Positions 8,216 to 16,167 of a DNA stretch of 41,353 bases are shown here, piece after piece. The DNA comes from RUG11237 sp964450185 (lineage in GTDB: Bacteria > Bacillota > Clostridia > Lachnospirales > Lachnospiraceae). Position 1 is the first letter of the stretch; the number at the start of each line of letters is the position of its first letter. Below the pieces are notes generated by a model, which made no database searches, was not told the origin of the DNA, and saw nothing but the letters and a program-made list of their open reading frames with translations. The DNA lies in assembly GCA_964450185.1 (NCBI GenBank), contig CAYVCL010000016.1, positions 1 through 41,353 of the forward strand, in the 5' to 3' direction. The position numbers were made by a program, and so were the translations under genes.

Positions 8216-9430
8216 TTATAATGCTTTGATTCTCTCAATCGCTGCCAATGTATTTTCGTAAGTTCCGAACGCAGTCAGACGGAAGTAGCCTTCACCGCTT
8301 GGTCCAAATCCTGAACCCGGAGTACCTACCACATTTGCTTTTTCTAATAAGAAATCAAAGAACTCCCAAGATGTCATATTATCCGGTGTCTTTAACCAAA
8401 TATATGGTGCATTCACACCACCGGATACTGTATATCCCGCGGATGCAAGACCTTCTTTGATTGTTTTTGCATTGTTCATGTAATAAGCAACCTGCTTTGC
8501 AAGCTGTTCTTTTCCTGCTGCTGAGTAAACTGCTTCACCGGCACGCTGAACAATATATGGTGCTCCATTGTATTTTGTTCCGTGACGTCTTGCCCACAAT
8601 GGATTTAATGCCGTTCCGTTACATTTTAATTCCTTTGGAATTACTGTATAGCCAAGACGAACTCCTGTAAATCCGGCATTCTTAGAAAAACTCTTTAATT
8701 CGATTGCACATGTTTTTGCACCTTCACATTCATAAATTGTATGAGGTACATCGCTTTCAGAAATATATGCTTCGTAAGCAGCATCATAAATAATCACAGA
8801 GCCTACTTTGTTTGCATAATCAACCCATTCCTGTAACTGAGCCTTTGTAATGGTAGAACCGGTTGGGTTATTTGGGAAACAAAGGTAAATTAAATCTGGA
8901 GTTTCCTTTGGAAGTTCCGGTGCAAAATTGTTGTCTGCTAAACATGGCATGTAAATAACATCACTCCATGTTTCTGATTTTGCATCGTATGTGCCAGTTC
9001 TTCCTGCCATTACGTTGGAATCCACATAAACAGGATATACAGGGTCACAGACTGCAATTTTATTATCTAAGCTGAAAATCTCCTGAATGTTGGAGGAATC
9101 GCATTTTGCTCCATCAGAAACAAAGATTTCATCTGCTGCAATATCGCATCCTCTTGCTTTATAATCATTTTCAACGATTGCATTTCTTAAGAAATCATAC
9201 CCTAAATCCGGTGCATAACCACGAAAAGTGTCTGCCTGTCCCATTTCATCCACTGCTGAATGCATAGCTTCAATAATTGCAGGCGCCAGTGGCTGTGTTA
9301 CATCACCAATACCAAGACGAATAATCTGTTTGTCAGGATTTGCTGCCTGAAAAGCACTTACCTTTTTTCCAATCGCAGAAAAGAGATAACTTCCCGGTAA
9401 TTTAAGATAGTTGTCATTTACTTTTGCCAT
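8216..9430 (-). CDS. dapL: LL-diaminopimelate aminotransferase
   Basis: This PLP enzyme converts tetrahydrodipicolinate directly to LL-2,6-diaminopimelate, bypassing the succinylase and acetylase routes to lysine and peptidoglycan DAP. The 404-residue length is typical. The class I aminotransferase landmarks are PNNPTGS, the DAAYEAY segment, and the PLP lysine in ELKSFSKNAGFTGVRLGY. The RLGIGDVTQPLAP N-terminal segment is characteristic of DapL. It starts 23 bases after dapF, with AGGAGG upstream. Pairing with dapF gives LL-DAP followed by meso-DAP. Confidence 0.95.
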   Translation of the reverse strand: MAKVNDNYLKLPGSYLFSAIGKKVSAFQAANPDKQIIRLGIGDVTQPLAPAIIEAMHSAVDEMGQADTFRGYAPDLGYDFLRNAIVENDYKARGCDIAADEIFVSDGAKCDSSNIQEIFSLDNKIAVCDPVYPVYVDSNVMAGRTGTYDAKSETWSDVIYMPCLADNNFAPELPKETPDLIYLCFPNNPTGSTITKAQLQEWVDYANKVGSVIIYDAAYEAYISESDVPHTIYECEGAKTCAIELKSFSKNAGFTGVRLGYTVIPKELKCNGTALNPLWARRHGTKYNGAPYIVQRAGEAVYSAAGKEQLAKQVAYYMNNAKTIKEGLASAGYTVSGGVNAPYIWLKTPDNMTSWEFFDFLLEKANVVGTPGSGFGPSGEGYFRLTAFGTYENTLAAIERIKAL

Positions 9431-9453
9431 TTTCTTTCCTCCTAGTTTCTATT

Positions 9454-10287
9454 TTATAATTCAATTTCACCCTGAAAAACGATTTCTGCAGGTCCTGTCA
9501 TATAAACATGGTTTGTTTCTTTATCCCAATGAATAAACAAATCTCCACCTAACAATTTAACTTTTACTTTTGAATCTGTCAGTCCATTTAATATACATGC
9601 TACCGCAACTGCACAGGCACCTGTTCCACAAGCCAAAGTTTCTCCTGAACCACGTTCCCAAACACGCATGGAAACGGTATTACGGTCAATCACTTCCACG
9701 AACTCCGTATTGATGCGCTTTGGAAATCTTTCATGAAATTCAAACTTCGGTCCCAGTTTTTCAATTTCCATCTGAGCAATGCCATCATAATACACTACTG
9801 CATGTGGATTTCCCATGGAAACCGCTGTTATTTGGTAAGTTTCTCCATCTACGATAATATCTTCACTGATTACCTTTTCGTTGGAAGAAATTACCGGAAT
9901 TTTTTCTGCAATCAGTTCCGGTTCTCCCATATCCACAGTAACTTCTTTTACTTTACCGTTTTCCACAGCCAATTTCAGATGTTTGATTCCACCCAGAGTT
10001 TCAATGCTGATTTCCGTCTTATCTGTCAAACCAAAATCATACACATATTTTGCTACACTGCGGATTCCATTTCCACACATTTCCGCTCTGGAGCCGTCAC
10101 TGTTATACATTTCCATTTCAAAATCAGCCACCTTGGATGGATTAACAAATATCAAACCATCGGAACCGATTCCAAAATGACGGTCACTGACTTTTATAGC
10201 GGCTGCCACTTTGTCTTCCACCTTTTCCTCAAAACCGTTTACGTATACATAATCATTTCCAATTCCATGCATTTTTGTGAATTTCAT
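9454..10287 (-). CDS. dapF: diaminopimelate epimerase
   Basis: This cofactor-independent epimerase interconverts LL-DAP and meso-DAP, the cross-linking amino acid of peptidoglycan and the precursor of lysine. At 277 residues it is full length. Both catalytic cysteines are visible: Cys71 in the SRAEMCGNGIRSVAKY motif and Cys220 in GETLACGTGACAVAVA. The N-terminal KMHGIGNDYVY is also diagnostic. It lies 23 bases after the ANTAR regulator and 23 bases before dapL in one run of genes headed by glnA. Confidence 0.96.
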   Translation of the reverse strand: MKFTKMHGIGNDYVYVNGFEEKVEDKVAAAIKVSDRHFGIGSDGLIFVNPSKVADFEMEMYNSDGSRAEMCGNGIRSVAKYVYDFGLTDKTEISIETLGGIKHLKLAVENGKVKEVTVDMGEPELIAEKIPVISSNEKVISEDIIVDGETYQITAVSMGNPHAVVYYDGIAQMEIEKLGPKFEFHERFPKRINTEFVEVIDRNTVSMRVWERGSGETLACGTGACAVAVACILNGLTDSKVKVKLLGGDLFIHWDKETNHVYMTGPAEIVFQGEIEL

Positions 10288-10310
10288 ACAATATTATCTC
10301 CTTATTTTTT

Positions 10311-10859
10311 CTATACATGCATTATACTCAGCACCATCTGTGCTGTTTCTACCATATTAGTTCCGCTGTCCATACTACATTTCTGTATATAGCGGTGCGC
10401 ATCTTCTTCTGTCATATTATTTCGTTCCATCAGAAGACGTTTTGCTTCTATTATAAGCGCCTGTTCTTCCGGCGTTCTTGACTTACCCTTCTGTTTTGCT
10501 TTTTTCCTTCTTCTCTCCTGGGTCTGAACCATCATTTCCAGTGTATTTACAAGCTCATGTACTTTAATTGGCATTGCCAGACACACTAAATTACTGCTGG
10601 AACATTCACTCCAGAGATTTTGCGAAGCCACTAACAGCATTTCAAATTGTGGCGGCATATACTCCTGTAACTGGGAATATATCATGTCAGCCATTTTATA
10701 ACCACAAACCACAATGCCCCCATCAAGATGGTCCATCTGCTGCAAAGCCTGTGCTCCTGTAGTACAGGCGATAAGCACATGAAACCCACTTCTTGTCAAC
10801 AGATTTTTGATGTTTTTGGCATCTTCAATTTTAGGAAATACTACAATTACGCTAGTCAA
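10311..10859 (-). CDS. ANTAR-domain RNA-binding antiterminator with a degenerate receiver
   Basis: The C-terminal part (about residues 120-178) is an ANTAR domain: the three-helix pattern reads AKRLLMERNNMTEEDAHRYIQ, then SGTNMVETAQMVL. ANTAR proteins bind RNA hairpins and block terminators. The N-terminal 110 residues have the receiver pattern but lack its chemistry. The acidic pair is replaced (VVFPKIED), the phospho-Asp position is Gly (VVCGYKMA, residue about 53), and the Lys before Pro is Met (LAMPIK). It therefore probably does not act by Asp phosphorylation. The start is set at TTG 10859, seven bases after GGAGG; a GTG two codons earlier abuts that site. Clostridial glnA genes are often followed by such a regulator. 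Confidence 0.88.
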   Translation of the reverse strand: MTSVIVVFPKIEDAKNIKNLLTRSGFHVLIACTTGAQALQQMDHLDGGIVVCGYKMADMIYSQLQEYMPPQFEMLLVASQNLWSECSSSNLVCLAMPIKVHELVNTLEMMVQTQERRRKKAKQKGKSRTPEEQALIIEAKRLLMERNNMTEEDAHRYIQKCSMDSGTNMVETAQMVLSIMHV

Positions 10860-10904
10860 CTTCACACCTCCTTACCCTTCGCATTTTTCCTGTCTTTTAC
10901 AACA

Positions 10905-12236
10905 TTAAATACGATAAAGATAGGTGTCTGTTTCCCATTCGCTAACCTGACTGATGTATTCTTTCCACTCTACTTTTTTGGATTCCACATATTTCTGAGA
11001 TATATGTTCCCCCAATACCCCCTGAATAAATTCATCCGCTTCCAATGCTCTTACTGCTTCCATAAGATTTTCCGGCAAGCCCTTGATGTTTTCTTTTGCC
11101 TTTTCTTCTTCTGTCATATCAAAAATATTTTTATCTACACTTTCCGGTGGTTCGATTTTATTTTTGATACCTTCCATGCCTGCTGCCAGACATAAAGCTA
11201 ATGTCAAATATGGATTACAGGATGGGTCAGGGCTTCTTAATTCCACTCGGGTTCCTTCGCCTCTTGCTGCCGGAATCCGTACCAGCGGACTTCTATTCTT
11301 CGCTGACCATGCAATGTATACCGGTGCTTCGTATCCCGGAATCAGACGCTTGTAGGAATTTACCAATGGATTGGCAATAGCTGTAATTGCACTGATGTGT
11401 TTCATAATACCGCCAATAAAGTAATAAGCCTCTTTACTTAAGCCATTTTTATCCTCTACGTCATAAAAGGCATTTTTTCCGTCTTTAAACAGGGACATGT
11501 TGGTATGCATACCGGAACCGTTAATTCCAGCTTTTGGCTTCGGCATAAATGTTGCATGCAGTCCATGACGTTTTGCTATGGTTTTTACCGTAAGTTTAAA
11601 CGTCATAATGTTATCTGCAGTATGTAATGCCTCATCATATTTAAAATCTATCTCGTGCTGTGCCGGTGCCACCTCGTGGTGAGAAGCTTCAATTTCAAAG
11701 CCCATATCTTCTAAAGTCAATACCATATCTCGTCTGGCATTCTCTCCATAATCCACCGGGCTTAAATCAAAATATCCGGCTTTTTCATGAGTGATTGTGG
11801 TTGGCTGTGAATTGTCATCGGTATGATATAAGAAAAATTCACATTCCGGTCCCACATTAAATTCATATCCCAGTTCTTTTGCTTTTGCGATTTCTTTCTT
11901 TAATATGTATCTTGGATCACCTTCGAATGGCTCTCCATCCGGACGGTACACATCACAAATCAAACGTGCTACCTTTCCCTGCTGTGGACGCCACGGGAAT
12001 ATAGCAAATGTATCCAAATCCGGATATAAATACATATCACTTTCTTCAATTCTTACAAACCCTTCAATGGAGGAACCGTCAAACATACATTTATTGTCCA
12101 ACGCTTTCTCTAACTGACTTGAAGTAATTGCAACATTTTTTAGTGTTCCAAACATATCCGTAAACTGCAATCTGATAAATTCTACATCTTCATCTTCTAC
12201 AAGTTTTATTACATCTTCCTTGGTGTATTTACTCAT
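10905..12236 (-). CDS. glnA: glutamine synthetase type I
   Basis: This enzyme makes glutamine from glutamate, ammonia and ATP in the cytosol, as a dodecamer. At 443 residues it has the length of the Firmicute GSI-alpha form. Motifs seen are MFDGSSIEGF (the D-loop), GPECEFFLY, the EIDFKYDEALHTADN metal and ATP region, the AGINGSGMHTN loop, KNRSPLVRIP and RVELRSPDPSCNPYL. The start is ATG 12236, with AAAGGAGA eight bases upstream; an upstream TTG in frame has no ribosome site. Two promoters and a hairpin precede it. The next gene is an ANTAR antiterminator, suggesting leader-level control by nitrogen supply. Confidence 0.97.
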   Translation of the reverse strand: MSKYTKEDVIKLVEDEDVEFIRLQFTDMFGTLKNVAITSSQLEKALDNKCMFDGSSIEGFVRIEESDMYLYPDLDTFAIFPWRPQQGKVARLICDVYRPDGEPFEGDPRYILKKEIAKAKELGYEFNVGPECEFFLYHTDDNSQPTTITHEKAGYFDLSPVDYGENARRDMVLTLEDMGFEIEASHHEVAPAQHEIDFKYDEALHTADNIMTFKLTVKTIAKRHGLHATFMPKPKAGINGSGMHTNMSLFKDGKNAFYDVEDKNGLSKEAYYFIGGIMKHISAITAIANPLVNSYKRLIPGYEAPVYIAWSAKNRSPLVRIPAARGEGTRVELRSPDPSCNPYLTLALCLAAGMEGIKNKIEPPESVDKNIFDMTEEEKAKENIKGLPENLMEAVRALEADEFIQGVLGEHISQKYVESKKVEWKEYISQVSEWETDTYLYRI

Positions 12237-12298
12237 CTCATTCTCTCCTTTACCAAATATGCCACTAGGAACCGGCAATGTTCTAAAACACGCTATTT

Positions 12299-12327
12299 AT
12301 CATATCAATTCATAGTGTTTCTGTCAA
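12299..12327 (-). promoter_or_regulatory. proximal glnA promoter
   Basis: A perfect TTGACA (12322-12327) and TATGAT (12299-12304) are separated by 17 bases. Transcripts from here would start near 12292, downstream of the leader hairpin and about 55 bases before the glnA start. Confidence 0.7.
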
Positions 12328-12346
12328 TTCCCGGCGGTGTTACACG

Positions 12347-12390
12347 CAAAAAAGGACAAAGAAATCCCGATTTTGAACCTCTTTGTCCTT
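12347..12390 (-). terminator. terminator/attenuator hairpin ahead of glnA
   Basis: AAGGACAAAG (12381-12390) pairs perfectly with CTTTGTCCTT (12352-12361), and a smaller AAAT/ATTT hairpin lies inside. The stem is followed by a run of Ts. It begins at the expected start site of the distal glnA promoter, so it could stop that transcript almost at once. It could equally end the upstream MCP transcript, or do both. Confidence 0.8.
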
Positions 12391-12395
12391 TTCAC

Positions 12396-12424
12396 ATTTT
12401 ATCAAGAGCTCAAAGCTTTGTCAA
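12396..12424 (-). promoter_or_regulatory. distal glnA promoter
   Basis: A perfect TTGACA (12419-12424) and TAAAAT (12396-12401) are separated by 17 bases. It lies between the MCP stop codon and the hairpin, with a predicted start near 12389, at the foot of the hairpin. Confidence 0.7.
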
Positions 12425-12450
12425 GAGCCTTTGCACTTCTATCGCGCTTT

Positions 12451-13914
12451 TTATTTTTCCAATAAGTCTTCCAATTCCTTAATCATACTGTTGATGGTAT
12501 CTACCTGTTCCATCAATACCATAATCTCTTTTGTATTTCCCTGTACCATACTGGTAATATTGGAAAATTCCTTATTTTCCTGATTAATTCTTTCTGCAAT
12601 ATCTTCATTAATTTTTACCGTTTCCTGTATTACAGAATTCTGCATTTCGCGAATTTCATTGGCTTCAGTAATAACATTTAAAGACTTCTTTAATAAATCC
12701 ATCATACTGCGAATTCCATGCACAGTTTCCACAATTACTTTGTTCTGCTCTAATAACTGCTCTGCATTTTCGTTCATAAATTTGGAAACATCCGTAGTTC
12801 CGCTCTGCACTCTGGAAACTACATAATTAACATTTTTCAAGGATTCTTTCGTATTTTCTGCCAAATGTCCTACTTCCTGAGCTACTACCGCAAATCCTTT
12901 TCCAGCTTCACCAGCACGAGCTGCCTCTATAGAAGCGTTCAATGCAAGCAGATTGATGGACTCTGCAATTTCATTGATAATATCCAATGTTTTTCCAATT
13001 TCGCCAGATTCTTTTAACAGTTTATCTGTTACTTCTCTTGTCTTACTGGTAGAGCGTTCTACTTCTTCGCTCATACTCATTAAGTTATTCAATGCATGTT
13101 CATTGGAGATAGAAATGTCTACCAATTCTTTTGAAATCAAGTCTACATCTTTCATCTTATGTTCCATATGTTCGCTACTTTCTTCCAGACTTGCAAGATT
13201 TTCCTTACTCTGTTCTGCTTTATCTAACATAGCTCCATTGCTTTCCAAAAGATTCTCACTGATGGCAGAGAGTTCTTCCGTAGAAGCGCTTTCTGTCTGG
13301 GATGTTTCAACCAATGATGAACTGGCTCCACCCAGCTTTTCTGTAATATCGCTAACCTTTTTCAAAATAACTTCTACTTCATCTTCTTTTTTCTCAACGT
13401 CCACAAAAAGGCTGTATGTTCTACTAGAGATTAAAAAAGCAGTAATTGCACATAATACATATACAATCCATATAAAAATCCAAACAATCAGGTTATGTAC
13501 TTTCAAGTAAGCAGCAGGAAATATAATCATCACGACTATATTTACTGCCATTGTAACTGCTATATTTGCCTTAACCACAGAAATATCATAGTATGCAATT
13601 ACCATAACTGTTGCAAGAAAATATACATGTGTCATTGCACCAAATTTTCCGTCATTTGAAACAACCAAAGTAAATGCACCATAAACCGGCATCAGGCAAG
13701 CATATAAATATTTCGCCTTACTATCCAGCTTTTTCTCAAAAATCTTGATTCCTACAGCTAATACAACTCCTGATAAAATAGACGTATCATATACAGTCCC
13801 TTGCAAAAATAGCATAACAAATACACAAGCCGCTATAGGAATTAAAAATCCCCAAACCCCAAACATGATTAGGTTCATCTGTTTTTCTTCATTTTTTAGA
13901 ATTTGTAAGTTCAT
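12451..13914 (-). CDS. methyl-accepting chemotaxis-type protein with a multi-helix membrane sensor
   Basis: This 487-residue protein has an N-terminal block of about six membrane helices (residues 15-170) instead of the usual periplasmic ligand domain. A cytoplasmic coiled-coil signalling domain follows. The conserved hairpin tip is intact: INLLALNASIEAARAGEAGK then GFAVVAQEVGHLAE (around residues 335-370). No HAMP domain was recognised between the last helix (ending LISSRTYSLF) and the coiled coil. The sensor may respond to a membrane or small-molecule state. The gene follows the KASIII-like gene by 34 bases, with GAGGAGG as ribosome site. No flagellar or che genes are in the window. Confidence 0.87.
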   Translation of the reverse strand: MNLQILKNEEKQMNLIMFGVWGFLIPIAACVFVMLFLQGTVYDTSILSGVVLAVGIKIFEKKLDSKAKYLYACLMPVYGAFTLVVSNDGKFGAMTHVYFLATVMVIAYYDISVVKANIAVTMAVNIVVMIIFPAAYLKVHNLIVWIFIWIVYVLCAITAFLISSRTYSLFVDVEKKEDEVEVILKKVSDITEKLGGASSSLVETSQTESASTEELSAISENLLESNGAMLDKAEQSKENLASLEESSEHMEHKMKDVDLISKELVDISISNEHALNNLMSMSEEVERSTSKTREVTDKLLKESGEIGKTLDIINEIAESINLLALNASIEAARAGEAGKGFAVVAQEVGHLAENTKESLKNVNYVVSRVQSGTTDVSKFMNENAEQLLEQNKVIVETVHGIRSMMDLLKKSLNVITEANEIREMQNSVIQETVKINEDIAERINQENKEFSNITSMVQGNTKEIMVLMEQVDTINSMIKELEDLLEK

Positions 13915-13948
13915 ATCCTTGTCCTCCTCAAATCATAGTTTTCCCCAT

Positions 13949-14950
13949 TTAATACTGGTACAGTACACATACACAGGTGGTTCCTGCTCCTACTGTCCAA
14001 AACACCACATAATCGCCTATATTTAATTCTTCGTTTTCTAATGCTTTTGCATATGCAAGCATCGGACTGGTAGTTCCTGTATATCCGAATTCATCACCGA
14101 CAAATTTAAATTTATCGAGTTCTTCTTCCAAATCATCACAAACATTTTTGATATTCTTCAAAGCAAACTGAGATAAATAATATTTTTTTATATCTTTCTT
14201 CTTCAAATTATTACGAAAAAGCACTTCCTCAATAGAAATCTTTGCACTTTGGAAGGCGCCACCCAAATTAAACGGTGTCCACTTTACCAACTTATCCTGA
14301 GTTGATAAACTCCTATCCCTCGCTACACAGGACATCCCTTTTGCCGGCAATAAGATTTTGTCGTGATGACTGGAATTCGTATAATAATCAGAATCTATAA
14401 AACCACGTTCGGTATTAAAAACATTTTCCAATAACATAGCGCAAGCTGAATCTCCAAAATTTGAATATGCAATTGCTTCATTATATCTTGCGTAACGGTT
14501 CAACTGATCAGAACCTACAATCAAAGCATATTTAATATTCCGATTACTTTTCATAACACGTGCCACCTGCTCAAATGCAACTGTCATACCTGCACAGTTT
14601 GCATTCATGTCATACACCGCACATCTCTGTGGTGCATCCAACATCGAATGAAGCTTTATCGCATTGGTAGGTGCTATGTATTCCGGTGTCCCCGAAGAAA
14701 ATACCAACAGATTAATCTGTGATACATTTATATGTGTCTTCTTAAGTACATCCCTTGCTGCCTGATATCCCATAGTCAGCATATTTTCAGCTTCATTATC
14801 TGAAATATACCTGCTTTTTCTGCCAGTTGCTTTTAAAAGTCCTTCAATATCTTTCCCCTGCTTTTTAAAATGTTCAATAAAGAATTCATTGTCTACTGCA
14901 TTTTCAGGATGATAATAACTAACACCTTTAATCATTACATTGTTATCCAT
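13949..14950 (-). CDS. beta-ketoacyl-ACP synthase III-like protein with a degenerate active site
   Basis: The 333-residue protein has the thiolase fold of FabH-type enzymes, with an N-terminal DMNANCAGMTVAFEQ motif carrying the acyl-accepting Cys119 and a C-terminal GYVVFWTVGAGTT-like end (read as GDYVVFWTVGAGTT). The other two members of the FabH Cys-His-Asn triad are missing. The PHQAN motif aligns with LSQFA (Ser260 for His), and the GNTSAAS motif with GYTGTTS (Tyr290 for Asn). It therefore probably does not carry out normal decarboxylating condensation. It might be an acyltransferase, a thioesterase-like enzyme or a non-decarboxylating synthase. It sits between an alpha/beta hydrolase and an MCP on the same strand. 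Confidence 0.85.
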   Translation of the reverse strand: MDNNVMIKGVSYYHPENAVDNEFFIEHFKKQGKDIEGLLKATGRKSRYISDNEAENMLTMGYQAARDVLKKTHINVSQINLLVFSSGTPEYIAPTNAIKLHSMLDAPQRCAVYDMNANCAGMTVAFEQVARVMKSNRNIKYALIVGSDQLNRYARYNEAIAYSNFGDSACAMLLENVFNTERGFIDSDYYTNSSHHDKILLPAKGMSCVARDRSLSTQDKLVKWTPFNLGGAFQSAKISIEEVLFRNNLKKKDIKKYYLSQFALKNIKNVCDDLEEELDKFKFVGDEFGYTGTTSPMLAYAKALENEELNIGDYVVFWTVGAGTTCVCVLYQY

Positions 14951-15013
14951 ATGAATACCCCCTTACGCCACACTCACTATTTGAAAACGACAATCACACT
15001 TCAAATAAAAACA

Positions 15014-15793
15014 CTACAATTTTCTAAGAAAGCCTTTAATCTTCTCAGTTACCAGTTTTTGTTCCTCATAAATTGCCGCATGTCCTTTATACGGTATCAT
15101 GAACAGTTGGCTATCCGGTATTGCTTTCCATGTTGCTACCGCTGCTTCCGGTAACACAATCTGGTCGTCATTCCCCTGAACCAAAAATGCCGGAATCTCA
15201 ATCTGCTCACATTCCATAAGCCGATTGTATTGATTGGAAGCCATCAAATCCCCATAACCAATCTCATTGGAAACTTTCGTTGAATCAAATATCTCAACGA
15301 TCTCATCTTTCACCTCTTGAGAAGTGTCACTTCCAAAAAGATAGGAAAAAATTCCTCCCGCATCAAATTCTTCTGCCGGTACCTGTTTCAATCCATCTAC
15401 CAGTGGCGTGTAACTTTTCAAATCTGCCCCACTACTTAAAACTACCATTCCTTCTAACGGTATCTTTTTCCGCAAAGCAATTTCGCAGGTAATGGCTCCT
15501 CCCATAGAATATCCAAGCATTACAATCTTTTTACCTATGATACGTTTTTTCTGTAATTCCTGCACTGATTGTTCCACATGAGCAGCAAATGTTGCAATAT
15601 TCTCCGGCTCTTTACCTCTTGATTCTCCATGTGCCGTCAAATCAAATACAATACAGTTGTAACGTGTAAAATCTTTTGCAAATGGTAACATGCCTTCTTT
15701 TGTCATTGTAGATCCGTGTAAAAATACTAATGTTAAATTGCTTCTACGATCCCCAATTTGTTCGTATGCTAAGGTTCTTAATTTTATCTGCAT
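15014..15793 (-). CDS. alpha/beta-hydrolase fold protein
   Basis: The 259-residue product has the HGST oxyanion segment near residue 26, the nucleophile elbow GYSMGG (Ser near residue 99), an acid in QGNDDQIV (near 208) and a catalytic His in YKGHAAIYEE near the C-terminus. The set is complete, so it is probably an active serine esterase, lipase or thioesterase. No signal peptide is visible, so it is cytosolic. The start is ATG 15793, seven bases after AAGGAGG; an in-frame TTG further up is less likely. The following KASIII-like gene begins 63 bases downstream, which suggests acyl-thioester or ester chemistry as a shared theme. The substrate cannot be read from sequence. Confidence 0.88.
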   Translation of the reverse strand: MQIKLRTLAYEQIGDRRSNLTLVFLHGSTMTKEGMLPFAKDFTRYNCIVFDLTAHGESRGKEPENIATFAAHVEQSVQELQKKRIIGKKIVMLGYSMGGAITCEIALRKKIPLEGMVVLSSGADLKSYTPLVDGLKQVPAEEFDAGGIFSYLFGSDTSQEVKDEIVEIFDSTKVSNEIGYGDLMASNQYNRLMECEQIEIPAFLVQGNDDQIVLPEAAVATWKAIPDSQLFMIPYKGHAAIYEEQKLVTEKIKGFLRKL

Positions 15794-15884
15794 ACTTTTA
15801 CCTCCTTCATTATCTCCTCTCAATGTCTTTGAACACTTTCAACATACATTGATTCTTTTTGGATTTTAATAAAATCTTGAAGCA

Positions 15885-15913
15885 ATTATAACAATTTTAC
15901 GCAAGAAAGTCAA
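15885..15913 (-). promoter_or_regulatory. proximal promoter of the hydrolase-KASIII-MCP genes
   Basis: TTGACT (15908-15913) and a perfect TATAAT (15885-15890) are separated by 17 bases. Transcription would begin about 85 bases before the hydrolase start. Confidence 0.72.
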
Positions 15914-15997
15914 TATTTCTCCACACAAATAACGCCTTTTAAAAGCGCCGTTTTTCTTACACAACTCCCTTCTAAAAAGATTCTCCTGATACTTACT

Positions 15998-16026
15998 ATT
16001 TTATTCTCATTTACCAAGAATGTCAA
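15998..16026 (-). promoter_or_regulatory. distal promoter of the hydrolase-KASIII-MCP genes
   Basis: A perfect TTGACA (16021-16026) and TAAAAT (15998-16003) are separated by 17 bases, 113 bases upstream of the proximal promoter. The nine-base word CAAGAATGT (plus strand) occurs at 16015-16023 and again at 16046-16054, 31 bases apart, around and above this promoter. It could be a pair of protein-binding sites. The rest of the 374-base gap between the hydrolase and the ABC permease holds only the terminator at 16102-16133. Confidence 0.6.
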
Positions 16027-16101
16027 CTTGTATTTTCTCGTTTTTCAAGAATGTTTGTCACAATAATTAACAAACACACTAACAGCCAATATGGTATTTC
16101 A

Positions 16102-16133
16102 CAAAAACAGGGCTATCGCCAATGCGATAACCC
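16102..16133 (-). terminator. terminator of the GntR-ABC operon
   Basis: On the minus strand GGGTTATCGC pairs with GCGATAGCCC (one G-U pair) around a four-base loop, followed by TGTTTTTGT. It lies about 35 bases past the permease stop codon. Confidence 0.85.
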
Positions 16134-16167
16134 ATTTCAAATACTCCCTTGTTTATTCTATTCTCTA

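Noticed and set aside
10288..10310. Lysine riboswitch or other metabolite leader ahead of dapF-dapL
   Set aside because: The gaps in this gene run are 23 and 23 bases, too short for such an element.
9733..10392. Plus-strand 219-codon frame opposite dapF
   Set aside because: It crosses the dapF start and the end of the ANTAR gene, both strongly supported on the minus strand.
12279..12450. Classical two-hairpin ANTAR target (hexaloops with A1 and G4) before glnA
   Set aside because: No pair of stems with the required hexanucleotide loops was found; ATAGAA and ATCGGG occur but are not closed by proper stems.
12953..13510. Long open frame opposite the MCP gene
   Set aside because: It is antisense to a well-supported coding region, has no ribosome site or family resemblance, and reflects the codon bias of the MCP gene.
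15901..15990. Small reading frame beginning at a TTG between the two hydrolase promoters
   Set aside because: The AAGGGAG before it has no spacing to the TTG, and the encoded 32 residues show no family or codon support.
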